A stretch of 64,000 nt of DNA from an uncultured Polaribacter sp. (GTDB lineage Bacteria; Bacteroidota; Bacteroidia; Flavobacteriales; Flavobacteriaceae), in assembly GCF_947497695.1 (NCBI RefSeq), contig NZ_CANMHM010000006.1, forward strand, positions 1-64,000. The letters are read 5' to 3'. Below are positions 9,100-18,439 of this stretch, one piece after another. The notes under the pieces are model-generated. The model saw only the letters and a program-made list of their open reading frames with translations. It searched no databases and was not told the DNA's origin. Numbering within the stretch: position 1 is the stretch's first letter; each line of letters opens with the position of its first letter. A program made the position numbers and the translations under genes.

Positions 9100-10746
9100 T
9101 TAGTTAATTTTATTTGAATAAATATAAAAATTTTCATCGATAGTAAAATTAGAAATTATACTATCTAGGTTTAAATTCTGCCATTCATTTGTGGGGTAAA
9201 TCCAAGTATTTTCACTGTTAATCTTTGTTTTTAAAGGTATTTTAAAATTAGCGACAATGTTTGTCCATCGATAACTTAATACATCATTCTTTATAGAATA
9301 TTCTAAGGTTGGTATTTGAATATCTCTTAAATATTGATTAAAAAAGGGATTTAAATCAAACCCAGTTTCTGTAATTAAAAAATTTTCTATTTGCACTGTT
9401 GTTACTGTTTGATGATAAAATTGGGTGTTCATTTTTCTTAAAATCATCCGCCATTTTTCATCATTATTTACCAGTTGCCTAAGCGTGTGTAAAAGGTTTC
9501 CTCCTTTTGCATACATATCAGAAGAACCCTCATTATTTACATTGTACTGACCAATAATTGGTTGTTTGTTTTTGATGCCTTTTCTAGTTCCAATTACATA
9601 TTCTGATGCTGCTTTTTTGCCATAGTAATAGTCTAAAAACAAACTTTCAGAATAATTAGTAAAGCTTTCATGAATCCACATATCTGCAACATCTTTGTAG
9701 GTAATATTGTTGGCAAACCATTCATGTCCAGATTCATGAATAATGATAAAATCGAATTTTAAACCCCAACCAGTTTTAGATAAATCGCTACCTAAATAGC
9801 CTTTTTTATATTGATTTCCATAGGTAACAGAGCTTTGGTGTTCCATACCTAAATAGGGCACTTCTACTAATTTAAAACCATCTTCGTAAAAAGGATATGC
9901 ACCAAACCAATGTTCAAAAGCTTTCATCATTTTTGGTGCGTCTTTAAAATGTTCTTGTGCTTTTTCTAAATTGTATTTTAGTACAAAATAATCCATATCT
10001 AACGCCCCTTTTTCGCCATAAAAAACTTCAGAAAAATGTATATAATCTCCAATATTAAGATTTACACCATAATTGTTAATTGGGTTGTTTATATACCAAT
10101 TGTAAGTTTTTGTTGTTCCATGATTTTCAATACTTTCTAGTTTACCATTAGAAACATTTATTAAATTAGAGGGAACAGTGACACTAATTCGCATGTTTTC
10201 AACTTCATCATACATGTGATCTTTGCAAGGCCACCAAACACTTGCTCCTAAACCTTGGCAAGAAGTTGCTATAAAATGATTGTTGTTTTTGTCTTTTTTC
10301 CAAGAAAAACCTCCATCCCAAGGAGCATTAATGGCTTCTTTTGGATAGCCTTCATAATAAACAACGATCGTTTCTGTTTTTCCAATATGTTGTTTTTTAA
10401 TAAGCTGAACAAAATGGGCATTTCCATTATCAATTACTTTTAATTCTTTTCCATATTGCGTAACTTTTTTTATTTTTAAAGGAGCTTGTAAATCAATTTG
10501 TAAAGATTGATGTTCTTTTAAAACTTTATATTTAATAGTGTTTTTACCTGTTATAAATTTTTTATCAGGCATTACTTTAATGTCTAAGTGGTAATAGGTT
10601 AAATTCCACCAAATTCTTTCTGGAGTAATACTACCTCTTAAAGTATCTTGTGCTGTAAAATTGTTTTTATTTTTAAAGAGCCCTTGAGAAGTTGTGTTGT
10701 TAAAGCTAAAACAGAACAATAAAAGTAAGAAAACGTATTTTTTCAT
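9100..10746 (-). CDS. M1 family zinc metallopeptidase, exported
   Basis: An aminopeptidase-type enzyme removing N-terminal residues from peptides, likely periplasmic or secreted. A signal peptide is present (first about 20 residues, ending TTSQ). The M1 signature is intact: the exopeptidase motif in the form GMEHQ (300-304), and the zinc motif HESGH (337-341) with the third ligand Glu360 in WIHESF. At 548 residues it has the N-terminal beta domain and catalytic domain but no long C-terminal helical domain. Its start codon overlaps the stop of the M20 dipeptidase by one base, so the two are coupled in one operon and probably act in series on peptides. Confidence 0.9.
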   Translation of the reverse strand: MKKYVFLLLLFCFSFNNTTSQGLFKNKNNFTAQDTLRGSITPERIWWNLTYYHLDIKVMPDKKFITGKNTIKYKVLKEHQSLQIDLQAPLKIKKVTQYGKELKVIDNGNAHFVQLIKKQHIGKTETIVVYYEGYPKEAINAPWDGGFSWKKDKNNNHFIATSCQGLGASVWWPCKDHMYDEVENMRISVTVPSNLINVSNGKLESIENHGTTKTYNWYINNPINNYGVNLNIGDYIHFSEVFYGEKGALDMDYFVLKYNLEKAQEHFKDAPKMMKAFEHWFGAYPFYEDGFKLVEVPYLGMEHQSSVTYGNQYKKGYLGSDLSKTGWGLKFDFIIIHESGHEWFANNITYKDVADMWIHESFTNYSESLFLDYYYGKKAASEYVIGTRKGIKNKQPIIGQYNVNNEGSSDMYAKGGNLLHTLRQLVNNDEKWRMILRKMNTQFYHQTVTTVQIENFLITETGFDLNPFFNQYLRDIQIPTLEYSIKNDVLSYRWTNIVANFKIPLKTKINSENTWIYPTNEWQNLNLDSIISNFTIDENFYIYSNKIN

Positions 10747-12140
10747 TATTTCGTTGCGTTAAGTTCTGTAAAATACTTATAAAAATAAGGAATTGTTTCT
10801 ATTCCTTTTAGGTAATTCCATATTCCAAAATGTTCGTTTGGCGAGTGAATGGCATCAGAATCTAAACCAAAGCCCATTAAAATTGTTTTGCTTTTTAAAT
10901 GTTCTTCAAACAAGGCAACAATAGGTATGCTACCACCACTTCTTTGTGGAATTGGCGTTTTACCAAAGCTAGTTTCATAAGCCTTACTGGCAGCTTTGTA
11001 GGCAATTGTATCAATAGGAGTAACGTAACCTTGCCCTCCATGATGAGGTATTACTTTTACAGAAACCGCTTTTGGGGCAATACTTTCAAAGTGTTTTTTA
11101 AATAGTTGGGTTATTTGTTTCCAATCTTGGTTGGGGACTAATCTCATTGATATTTTTGCATAAGCTTTGCTTGCAATTACAGTTTTTGCACCCTCACCAG
11201 TGTAACCACCCCAAATTCCATTGACGTCTAAAGTAGGTCTAATTGCATTTCTTTCATTGGTAGCATATCCTTTTTCTCCATAAACATCCTCAATTTTTAA
11301 AGCATCTTTATAATTTTCTAAAGAAAAAGGTGCTTTTGCCATTTCTGCTCTTTCTTCAGTAGAAAGTTCTTCTACATTGTCATAAAAACCAGGAATGGTA
11401 ATGTGGTTATTTTCATCGTGTAAAGAAGCAATCATTTTAGTTAAAATATTAATTGGGTTTGCAACTGCACCACCATACAAGCCAGAGTGTAAATCTCTAT
11501 TTGGTCCAGTAACTTCAACTTCTACGTAACTCAACCCACGCAAACCTGTGGTAATTGAAGGAATATCGTTGGCAATCATGCCTGTATCAGAAATAAGAAT
11601 TACATCATTGACTAATTTTTCTATATTTCTAGGTACAAACCACGCCAAACTTTCTGAGCCAATTTCTTCTTCACCTTCAATCATAAATTTAACGTTACAA
11701 GGTAAATTATTTGTGGATGTCATGTATTCTAATGCTTTAATATGCATATACATTTGTCCTTTGTCATCACAAGCACCTCTTGCAAAAATTGCACCTTCAG
11801 GATGAATTGCTGTTTTTTTGATAACAGGCTCAAAAGGAGGTGAAGTCCATAATTCTATAGGATCTGCAGGCTGCACATCATAATGTCCATACACTAAAAC
11901 TGTAGGTAAGTTTTTATCGATAATTTTTTCTCCATAAATAATTGGATAACCTGGAGTTTCGCACATTTCTACGATGTCACAACCTGCTTTTTTAAGGCTT
12001 TCTAAAACAAAATCGGCAGTTATTAAAACGTCTTTTTTATAATCAGAATTTGCACTAATAGAAGGGAATTTAAGAATTTCTATCAATTCGTCTATGAAAC
12101 GTTGTTTGTGCTTTTTTATATAGGTTTTAATTGTGTTCAT
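10746..12140 (-). CDS. M20 family dipeptidase
   Basis: A 464-residue cytoplasmic zinc peptidase of the carnosinase-like M20 family, splitting dipeptides to amino acids. Visible motifs: GHYDVQP (85-91, first zinc ligand), RGACDDKG (121-128, bridging Asp), EGEEEIGS (155-162, catalytic Glu and ligand), the dimerisation domain with DLHSGLYGG, and a C-terminal HSPNE histidine ligand. There is no signal peptide. It is the first gene of a two-gene operon with the M1 peptidase, coupled through TAATG. Confidence 0.92.
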   Translation of the reverse strand: MNTIKTYIKKHKQRFIDELIEILKFPSISANSDYKKDVLITADFVLESLKKAGCDIVEMCETPGYPIIYGEKIIDKNLPTVLVYGHYDVQPADPIELWTSPPFEPVIKKTAIHPEGAIFARGACDDKGQMYMHIKALEYMTSTNNLPCNVKFMIEGEEEIGSESLAWFVPRNIEKLVNDVILISDTGMIANDIPSITTGLRGLSYVEVEVTGPNRDLHSGLYGGAVANPINILTKMIASLHDENNHITIPGFYDNVEELSTEERAEMAKAPFSLENYKDALKIEDVYGEKGYATNERNAIRPTLDVNGIWGGYTGEGAKTVIASKAYAKISMRLVPNQDWKQITQLFKKHFESIAPKAVSVKVIPHHGGQGYVTPIDTIAYKAASKAYETSFGKTPIPQRSGGSIPIVALFEEHLKSKTILMGFGLDSDAIHSPNEHFGIWNYLKGIETIPYFYKYFTELNATK

Positions 12141-12190
12141 TGCTTTTTTTTTAATTTCTACTCAAAAATAGAAAAATTATAATGAACAAG

Positions 12191-12220
12191 TTTGTAGTTT
12201 GCAAGTATTGTTTATATTTG
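12191..12220 (+). promoter_or_regulatory. Bacteroidota-type promoter of tRNA-Leu
   Basis: TTTG (12191-12194) and TATATTTG (12213-12220) are separated by 18 bases. This matches the Bacteroidota consensus TTTG ... TAnnTTTG and lies 24 bases before the tRNA. Confidence 0.75.
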
Positions 12221-12244
12221 CAGCCCAATATAATTGGAAAAGTT

Positions 12245-12326
12245 GCAGGCGTGGTGGAATTGGTAGACACGCTAGACTTAGGATCTAGTGCCGCAAGGTG
12301 TGAGAGTTCGAGTCTCTCCGCCTGTA
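12245..12326 (+). tRNA. tRNA-Leu (anticodon TAG)
   Basis: The acceptor stem is GCAGGCG / CGCCTGT with discriminator A. The anticodon stem CTAGA / TCTAG encloses the loop CTTAGGA, giving anticodon TAG (12279-12281). A long variable arm (GCCGCAAGGTGT region) marks it as a class II tRNA. The T arm GAGAGTTCGAGTCTCTC is intact. CCA is not encoded. It reads CTA/CTN leucine codons. Confidence 0.95.
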
Positions 12327-12332
12327 CAAATT

Positions 12333-12362
12333 AAAAGCTTCTCATTATGAGAAGCTTTTTTA
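12333..12362 (+). terminator. Terminator after tRNA-Leu
   Basis: A strong hairpin AAAAGCTTCTCAT / ATGAGAAGCTTTT is followed by T residues, seven bases after the tRNA. By symmetry it can also stop transcription coming from the opposite strand. Confidence 0.85.
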
Positions 12363-12380
12363 CTTTATTGTTGTTTTTTC

Positions 12381-13271
12381 TTAAACTTTAGTAACCCCTA
12401 TTTTCCATATAATAGTATAGTTTTCATTGGGTTTTAAACTTTGTAAGCCTATTTTATTATTAAAACTATCAGAAACGCCAGTTGTTGGTTCTATAGCAAT
12501 GGTGTTTTTTTTAGGAGGTGTGTAGGCTTGTAAAAAATTTTCTTTTACAGATGATGTAAAATTTAACTGGTATTTTGGAGTGTTGAATTGAACTTTATCT
12601 GAATTTAATTGCCAACAATCATCTAACTGTTTGTTTTCTATCTCTAAATTTATGTTAGCATTTATGGTTTCAGTACCTGTTGTAATATTTCTATTGCCAA
12701 TAATTAGTTTTTTATGGCAATCAAAATGCAAGGTAGATTTTGCTAAATTATTACTTTTAAAATAAGGATGCCAACCCAAGGTAAAAGGAAAGGTTTTAGT
12801 GTCTGTGTTTTTTACATTTAACTGTAAGCTTAAGCTATCATTATTAAAAATATAAGTAACTTGAATTGCATAGGTATAAGGAAAACCACTATTTTTATTT
12901 TCTTCTATATATTCTAAAGTAATGGTTGCAGAATTTTGTAAAGTTTGCTGTTTTATTACTTTAAATGTTTTATCATACACAAAACCATGTAATGCATTGT
13001 TTTCTTCTTGTTGATTGGTTACAAGTTGAAAATCTTGATTATTAAAAGAATATTTACCATCTTTTATTCTGTTTGCAAAAGGAAATAAAATTGAAGAAGC
13101 ATAGGTAGAATTGTATTCTAAAGGGTGTAAATCTTGAATAATTTGCTCTTTATTTAAAGTTAGTTCTTGTAAACTAGCACCTAAGTTTAGGTAAATTTTA
13201 CCTAAAACACCAGCGTTACTATTTTTAACTTCTAAAATATTTGTTTTATGATTGTGATTGATGGTATACAT
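12381..13271 (-). CDS. Aldose 1-epimerase family protein
   Basis: A 296-residue galactose-mutarotase-like beta-sandwich enzyme that likely interconverts alpha and beta anomers of a sugar. Active-site motifs are recognisable: NRIKDG (near 66-71), NALHGF with the first catalytic His (near 92-97), GWHPYF with the second His (near 165-170), and a Glu in the C-terminal IAIEPTTG segment. There is no signal peptide, so it is cytoplasmic. The gap to the thioesterase gene upstream is 24 bases, so they are likely co-transcribed. Sugar specificity cannot be told; it may be a phosphosugar or generic mutarotase. Confidence 0.85.
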   Translation of the reverse strand: MYTINHNHKTNILEVKNSNAGVLGKIYLNLGASLQELTLNKEQIIQDLHPLEYNSTYASSILFPFANRIKDGKYSFNNQDFQLVTNQQEENNALHGFVYDKTFKVIKQQTLQNSATITLEYIEENKNSGFPYTYAIQVTYIFNNDSLSLQLNVKNTDTKTFPFTLGWHPYFKSNNLAKSTLHFDCHKKLIIGNRNITTGTETINANINLEIENKQLDDCWQLNSDKVQFNTPKYQLNFTSSVKENFLQAYTPPKKNTIAIEPTTGVSDSFNNKIGLQSLKPNENYTIIWKIGVTKV

Positions 13272-13295
13272 TTTTTATTAGGTTTCTTGTAGTTT

Positions 13296-13742
13296 CTATT
13301 TTTTTGTCAATATTATTTCTTCAAAATTTTCACTTTTTTCTGCGGCGTCAAATAAATGCTGTGCAGTTTTTGGTGGAGTTGTTAGTTTTCTTTTTGATAA
13401 ATCAATCCAAGCTCCATATACTTTTACAATTGCCGATAATTGACCAGCTTCATTAAAAATTTGATGTATAATTTTCCAACGTTCTCCGTTTTTTGACAAG
13501 CCTGCCAATTTAAAATCTACAGTAATATTTTCTCCTAAATGAATTTCTTTTCTAAAAGAAGTTTCTTCTGTAAATAAAATAGGACCAATATTGTGTTTTG
13601 TAAATTCTTCTATAGAAAAATTTTGATCTTTAAAATAACGCACTCTTACTTCTGCAGCATAATCATTATAAGCTGTGTGACGCATGTGTCTGTTAGGATC
13701 AAAATCTGCCCATTTTGTTGCGAAGGTAACTTTAAAACTCAT
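13296..13742 (-). CDS. Hotdog-fold acyl-CoA thioesterase
   Basis: A 148-residue 4-hydroxybenzoyl-CoA thioesterase-like protein. The N-terminal WADFDPNRHMRHTAYNDYA segment carries the conserved Asp and His/Asn pattern of the family (Asp near 13-15, HMRHTAYND near 19-27). The usual long hotdog helix and beta sheet follow. It likely hydrolyses acyl-CoA or acyl carrier thioesters; the substrate is unknown. It sits between the channel gene and the epimerase on the minus strand at short distances (26 and 24 bases), so it may be part of a three-gene transcript. Confidence 0.85.
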   Translation of the reverse strand: MSFKVTFATKWADFDPNRHMRHTAYNDYAAEVRVRYFKDQNFSIEEFTKHNIGPILFTEETSFRKEIHLGENITVDFKLAGLSKNGERWKIIHQIFNEAGQLSAIVKVYGAWIDLSKRKLTTPPKTAQHLFDAAEKSENFEEIILTKK

Positions 13743-13768
13743 TTTTTAGATTTTTTTTAAGTACTGTT

Positions 13769-15880
13769 TTAGTAAAATTTAGCCAAAGTAATAATTAAAA
13801 TACAAAGGAAAAATACCGGAAAATAAGCTGCTTTAAAAAGTTGATTCTCATTATAATCAAAAACAACAACTTTACTTTTGGCATAAGTAATAAGATTCCA
13901 GGTAGCAAGAATAATCATACAATAGGTTACAAAATAAAAATATTCCATATAAATTAAATCTGCTGTAATAATTTCTCTTCTCATATCAATATGTGAAAAA
14001 ATTAGTACAAAGAAAAATGCAGCCATAGCTTCAATAATACCTTGTCTTTCGTTTGTTTTTCCACTAGCAATTAATAGAATAAACATCATAATTAAAACCA
14101 CAAAAATGGGAATTAAATACGTTACAAAAGTGTTGAATAGAATACGTCTTAATTCAATATTAAAATGCAAAGTTGGTACCTCTTCAAACAATGTTTTATC
14201 ACTAAAACCAAAATCGGTATCATAAGAGGCTATAGAATAGTTAAAATAACTTTTCATAATGTTGTTTCCAGATACTTTTATTTTTGGGTTTAAACCTGGT
14301 TTTTTGGTAGGATTGGTAAACTCATAACTTGCTAAATCTGGAGTAAAAATTAAATGATCTTCATAATCAATAGGACTAATTTCAAGATTTATATGCCTTT
14401 TATCAAACGGAAAATTGGTGTAGTTTAAGTATTGTTGTAGGGTTACTCTAAAATCCCATCCAACTAATAAATAATCATCAGTGCCAGAAATTCCTTTGAT
14501 TTCTTTTCTATAAGTTTCTTCAATAAATGAGGCTTCTGCAAAAGGCGAAGTTTGTGGTAATCGAAAACCAATTTTAACTTTGTCTACTAGTTCTAAAGGA
14601 TATTTTTGCCAAATTGTACCAGAAATGTTTACATTATAACTATTTTCAAAAGCCATCCGTTCAATAAAAATACCTGTGGGAACGCTTGTTTTTTTAGGTT
14701 GTTTTAAATTTTCAAGTCGTGTTTCTTGTTGATTTACAAAACTACTTAAACTAGCTAGGTCTGATATTACAGGGCTTTCTGTTGTATTAATTTTTCTACT
14801 TCCTGTATGCTGTAAATAGCCAATTAAACAAATATTAAAAATTAGTAAAATGGTTGCAAGTATGCTAAGTTGCCATATTTCTTGTCTATCTAAATAATCT
14901 TTATTGAAATAGATGGCAATCATCATCAGAAAAAAAGCAGATAAAAGTAATGCTAATTTAATATAACGTTTGTTTAGGTTAGAATTGTTTCCTAAAAGTT
15001 CATTTTTAGAAAATGACAATCCAATTCCCCAATTATTAGATGGAATTTTATCATAAAAAAAAAGTTCGGTATCTTGGCCATTAGCAGATTGAAATTCTAC
15101 GTTTCCAGCTTTTCCTGCTTGTAAATTTTGATACGCAAATTTTAAGGTTTCATTTTCAAGAGAATTACTAATGGTTTTTATATCGATTTTACCTATGTAA
15201 TCGTTTACAGGATGTGATAAATAAGTGCCTTCTTTAGAGGTAATAATTCCATAACCAGTTTTACCTAAACTAAGAGAAAGGATCAGGTTTTTAAATCCGC
15301 TAGTTACAAAACTCATGGTAATTGTTCCTTTAACTTTACCTTTGTTTGGTCCTGTTTGATGGTAAAAAGGAATTCCATAGTCAATATACCAATCTTTTGC
15401 AGCTTTGGCATAATAAGGTTCTACCCATTTTGCACCTTGGTCTCTAATATCTGTATACCAAGCTGTGCCCTCTAAAGTTTTATCTGTATAATCGTAACTT
15501 TTACCAACTTGTATTGTGCTGTTAGTTCCTTTGTTGTAATATGGGCAGTATAATTTTTTATCTTTAGAAAAAGCATAAGGTTCATAACAAGCAGTAATGC
15601 CCTGTAAAGCAGTAATTTTTTTAGAAGAGGTTTTAAGAATGCTTAGGATTTGATTTTCTGTATAGGTATTAGAACCAAAATCTTTTGCCAATTTAGTACC
15701 TTCATTTACAATTTGTATTAAAATTGTATCTACTTGATTTTTAAGAGAATTCATGGTTGTTAACCCTTTTTCTGCTACAAATTTATTACGTGCTTTTTTA
15801 AAGGTGTATAACTCATAGGTGTTGTATATCAATCCAAAAAAAAGAGCAATTGCAATAAAGTAAAAGATTCTTTTAAGCAT
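13769..15880 (-). CDS. Cache-domain sensor fused to a pentameric ligand-gated ion channel
   Basis: A 703-residue membrane protein. Residues 5-21 form a membrane anchor. Residues 30-300 are a periplasmic double Cache-like sensor, with WYTDIRDQGAKWVEPYY at 141-157 and GYGIITSKEGTYLSHP at 209-224. A membrane hairpin (about 306-325 and 336-356) returns the chain to the periplasm. Residues 375-577 look like the beta-sandwich ligand-binding domain of a Cys-loop/Pro-loop receptor, with the hallmark FPFD at 490-493 in NFPFDKRHINLEIS. Four C-terminal membrane helices follow: M1 about 580-605 with the conserved Pro591 after an RR pair, M2 613-633, M3 640-667 and M4 682-702 at the very end. Cys-loop cysteines are absent, as in prokaryotic homologues. 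The likely role is an ion channel gated by a small molecule. An MCP, kinase or cyclase output domain is ruled out by the C-terminus. Confidence 0.82.
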   Translation of the reverse strand: MLKRIFYFIAIALFFGLIYNTYELYTFKKARNKFVAEKGLTTMNSLKNQVDTILIQIVNEGTKLAKDFGSNTYTENQILSILKTSSKKITALQGITACYEPYAFSKDKKLYCPYYNKGTNSTIQVGKSYDYTDKTLEGTAWYTDIRDQGAKWVEPYYAKAAKDWYIDYGIPFYHQTGPNKGKVKGTITMSFVTSGFKNLILSLSLGKTGYGIITSKEGTYLSHPVNDYIGKIDIKTISNSLENETLKFAYQNLQAGKAGNVEFQSANGQDTELFFYDKIPSNNWGIGLSFSKNELLGNNSNLNKRYIKLALLLSAFFLMMIAIYFNKDYLDRQEIWQLSILATILLIFNICLIGYLQHTGSRKINTTESPVISDLASLSSFVNQQETRLENLKQPKKTSVPTGIFIERMAFENSYNVNISGTIWQKYPLELVDKVKIGFRLPQTSPFAEASFIEETYRKEIKGISGTDDYLLVGWDFRVTLQQYLNYTNFPFDKRHINLEISPIDYEDHLIFTPDLASYEFTNPTKKPGLNPKIKVSGNNIMKSYFNYSIASYDTDFGFSDKTLFEEVPTLHFNIELRRILFNTFVTYLIPIFVVLIMMFILLIASGKTNERQGIIEAMAAFFFVLIFSHIDMRREIITADLIYMEYFYFVTYCMIILATWNLITYAKSKVVVFDYNENQLFKAAYFPVFFLCILIITLAKFY

Positions 15881-15951
15881 AATTGTGTTTTTAGATTTTC
15901 TAAAGCAGAGGATTTTGAGCTAAGATACTTAAAAAAGATTTTTTTAAATAT

Positions 15952-15990
15952 AAAAGCCTGATCATATGAAAACATAGTATCAGGCTGTTT
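15952..15990 (-). terminator. Terminator of the tail-specific protease gene
   Basis: An inverted repeat AGCCTGAT (15955-15962) / ATCAGGCT (15979-15986) is followed, reading on the minus strand, by a T-rich stretch. It lies downstream of the protease stop codon at 16009 and separates that gene from the channel gene. Confidence 0.7.
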
Positions 15991-16008
15991 TAATTATGTA
16001 TAAAAAAA

Positions 16009-18138
16009 CTAATCTTTTGCAAATTGGTTTTTAGGGTTGATTTTTAATTCACTCAAAACATTTAAAGCTTCATAAACATACACATCTTTAGATAAGTTTT
16101 TATGCCATGCAATCCTTTTATCGCCTAAAACAGAATCTTTTTTAATAAGTGGTATTTCATAATCAGGAGAATTAAAAGTTAAATCTGATTTATAATCAAA
16201 AACCGATTTGAATTTTTCAGCACCTTTTTCTTCTAATTTATTTTCTTCAGAGAAAATTTTATAGTTTAAAGAATAAGAAGTTTTGTCTTGTTTCTTTTTT
16301 AACCATTTTGCATATTCATTTATCAATTTAAATTTTGAGTCGTTAGCAATTCTTTGTTTACTGTTGTTAATTACTTCAGAAAAATTTTGGTAAGAATTGG
16401 TTTGTACATAATCAGCCTGTTTTACTTTGTCCCAAACCAGGGCACCATTTAAATCTCTTTCTCCAAATTTCATATAACTAAATCTATTTGGCAATGCAAT
16501 GTCTGAATATACACCTTCTATCTGTGTAGAACCTCCATTAATTCTGTAAAATTTTTGAATGGTCATTTTAATATAACCAAGGTCTTTATCATACTTAGTA
16601 AACCTATTAATTGGCATTATGCTTTGCACAGTACCTTTTCCATAAGTTTGGTTTCCTCCAATAATTACAGCTCTTTTATAATCTTGCATTGCAGCAGCAA
16701 AAATTTCTGATGCAGATGCAGAAAATTCGTTTACTAAAATAACTACAGCTCCTTTCCACTGTGTTTTAGGATCTGTATCTTTTTTTATAATTGGCTTTTC
16801 GCCTCTATATTTAACTTGTACAATAGGACCTTTGTCAATAAATAAACCAGAAATTTCTATGGCTGTTTTTAAAGAGCCACCACCATTATTTCTTAAATCT
16901 ATTAATAAGCCAGTAACGTTTTGTTTTTTTAAACGTTCAATTTCTTTTTCCATATCTTTTGCAGAATCTCTATAGTCTTTCTCATCAAAACTAATGTAGA
17001 ATTTTGGTAAATCTATAATTCCGTATTTTTTACCATCTTTTTCTACAATACTAGATTTTACAAACGTTTCTTCTAATTCTACAACATCTCTAATGATAGA
17101 GATAATTTTTTGAGAACCATCTAACTTTTTCTTAACGGTTAGTCTAACCTCAGTTCCTTTCTTTCCTTTGATAAATTTTATAGCATCAGATAAACGCATA
17201 CCAACAATATCTAAAGGTTCTTTATCTCCTTGTGCAACTTCTAAAATAACATCACCAGGTTCTAAGCTACCCTCTTTCCAAGCAGGCCCACCAGAAACCA
17301 GTTCAAAAATTTCTGTATAAATTCCTTTTTTTTGTAATCTGGCTCCAATTCCTTCTAATTTACCAGACATATCTTGGTCAAAACGTTCTTTTATACTTGG
17401 TGCCATATAAGTTGTATGTGGATCAAAAGCACTTACAACACTGTTTAAAAAGGTAGAAAACCAATCGTCATGCTCAAGCTCTTCAATTCTAACATACAGC
17501 TCGTCCATGTTTTTAAGAACTTCTGCACGTGCATCTTTTTCTAATTCTGCAAAGTTTTTTGTTTTGTAATTTTTATCTTTTTCTACTTTACTTTTTTGCT
17601 TTTCAATTTTATCTTGAATCCTTATTAAGGTGCTTAATTTTAATTGTTTACGCCAATAATTTACCAATTCTTTTTCATTTTTAGCAAATGGTACTTCCTC
17701 ATAGTCAACATCAATCGTTTCTTTGTCTTTAAAGTTGAATGGTTTTTTTAATATTGTTTCGTAAAGAGATTTTGCTATTTTAATTTTATCAATAAACCTA
17801 CCATAAACTAAATTATAAAAAGAAAGGTCTTCATTTAACAATTGGTTATCAATTTTATATTTGTAAACAGAAAAATCTTTAAGATCTTTTTGAGTAAAGT
17901 ATCTTTTACTAGGGTCTAAACCATTTATAAACTCTTTGTAAACATGTTCAGAAAAATTATCATTCATATCTTTTACAACAAAATGGCTACGAGTAAGAAT
18001 ATTTCTAAGAATATAAACTAATATTTTATCTTTTTCAGGATCTGTATTGATAACAGAATCAGCTGCTTTGGTTTCTATACTGTTTACAAATACAAGAATA
18101 GTTAATAGTAATAGGGTAATTTTATATTTAATTTTCAT
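16009..18138 (-). CDS. prc: Tail-specific (carboxy-terminal processing) protease, S41 family
   Basis: A periplasmic serine protease that cleaves proteins at unstructured C-termini and helps turn over envelope proteins. The signal peptide ends near ETKAA. Domains: an N-terminal helical part (30-235), a PDZ domain (about 250-350, with LEGIGARL and GSLEPGDVILEV), and the S41 protease domain. The latter has LLIDLRNNGGGSL (411-423), nucleophile Ser475 in FSASASE (472-478) and the general base Lys501 in TYGKGTVQ. A Prc-type C-terminal extension follows, giving 709 residues, close to E. coli Prc. It is a single gene, diverging from surE across a roughly 300-base spacer. Confidence 0.93.
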   Translation of the reverse strand: MKIKYKITLLLLTILVFVNSIETKAADSVINTDPEKDKILVYILRNILTRSHFVVKDMNDNFSEHVYKEFINGLDPSKRYFTQKDLKDFSVYKYKIDNQLLNEDLSFYNLVYGRFIDKIKIAKSLYETILKKPFNFKDKETIDVDYEEVPFAKNEKELVNYWRKQLKLSTLIRIQDKIEKQKSKVEKDKNYKTKNFAELEKDARAEVLKNMDELYVRIEELEHDDWFSTFLNSVVSAFDPHTTYMAPSIKERFDQDMSGKLEGIGARLQKKGIYTEIFELVSGGPAWKEGSLEPGDVILEVAQGDKEPLDIVGMRLSDAIKFIKGKKGTEVRLTVKKKLDGSQKIISIIRDVVELEETFVKSSIVEKDGKKYGIIDLPKFYISFDEKDYRDSAKDMEKEIERLKKQNVTGLLIDLRNNGGGSLKTAIEISGLFIDKGPIVQVKYRGEKPIIKKDTDPKTQWKGAVVILVNEFSASASEIFAAAMQDYKRAVIIGGNQTYGKGTVQSIMPINRFTKYDKDLGYIKMTIQKFYRINGGSTQIEGVYSDIALPNRFSYMKFGERDLNGALVWDKVKQADYVQTNSYQNFSEVINNSKQRIANDSKFKLINEYAKWLKKKQDKTSYSLNYKIFSEENKLEEKGAEKFKSVFDYKSDLTFNSPDYEIPLIKKDSVLGDKRIAWHKNLSKDVYVYEALNVLSELKINPKNQFAKD

Positions 18139-18439
18139 AAACTTTTAGTCGTTTTTCTTATTCTATAATTACTTTTCTACTTTAATAAGTTTACTAAAAT
18201 AGTGCCAAAATTTTAAAGTATCTCTTTTTTTTGTTTTTATTTCTGATAGTACTCTTTGCATTATCTGTAAAAAGACTGTTTTTATACAATGTTACGTAAA
18301 AAAGTAAAAACTCATTCTTTACAAAATGTTAAAAACGAATCGTATAAAATCAATTATATTTGCTTAAAATAATTCAAAATATCGACTTTAGTATTTAAAC
18401 TGAAATCTATCTTTTTTTTTGAATTTTAAACAGACAAGT
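18139..18439. other. Divergent promoter region between prc and surE
   Basis: About 300 bases with no coding frame. It is very AT-rich. A TATATTTG box at 18355-18362, 77 bases before the surE ATG, fits the Bacteroidota -7 element, but no good TTTG lies at the right distance. No strong hairpin is seen. Confidence 0.45.

Noticed and set aside
13769..15880. Chemoreceptor, histidine kinase or adenylate cyclase with a Cache domain
   Set aside because: No signalling, kinase or cyclase domain follows. The C-terminus is four membrane helices behind a beta-sandwich with FPFD, which fits a ligand-gated channel.
18419..18439. TTG start for SurE
   Set aside because: It adds seven residues before the conserved N-terminal strand; the ATG at 18440 fits the family.
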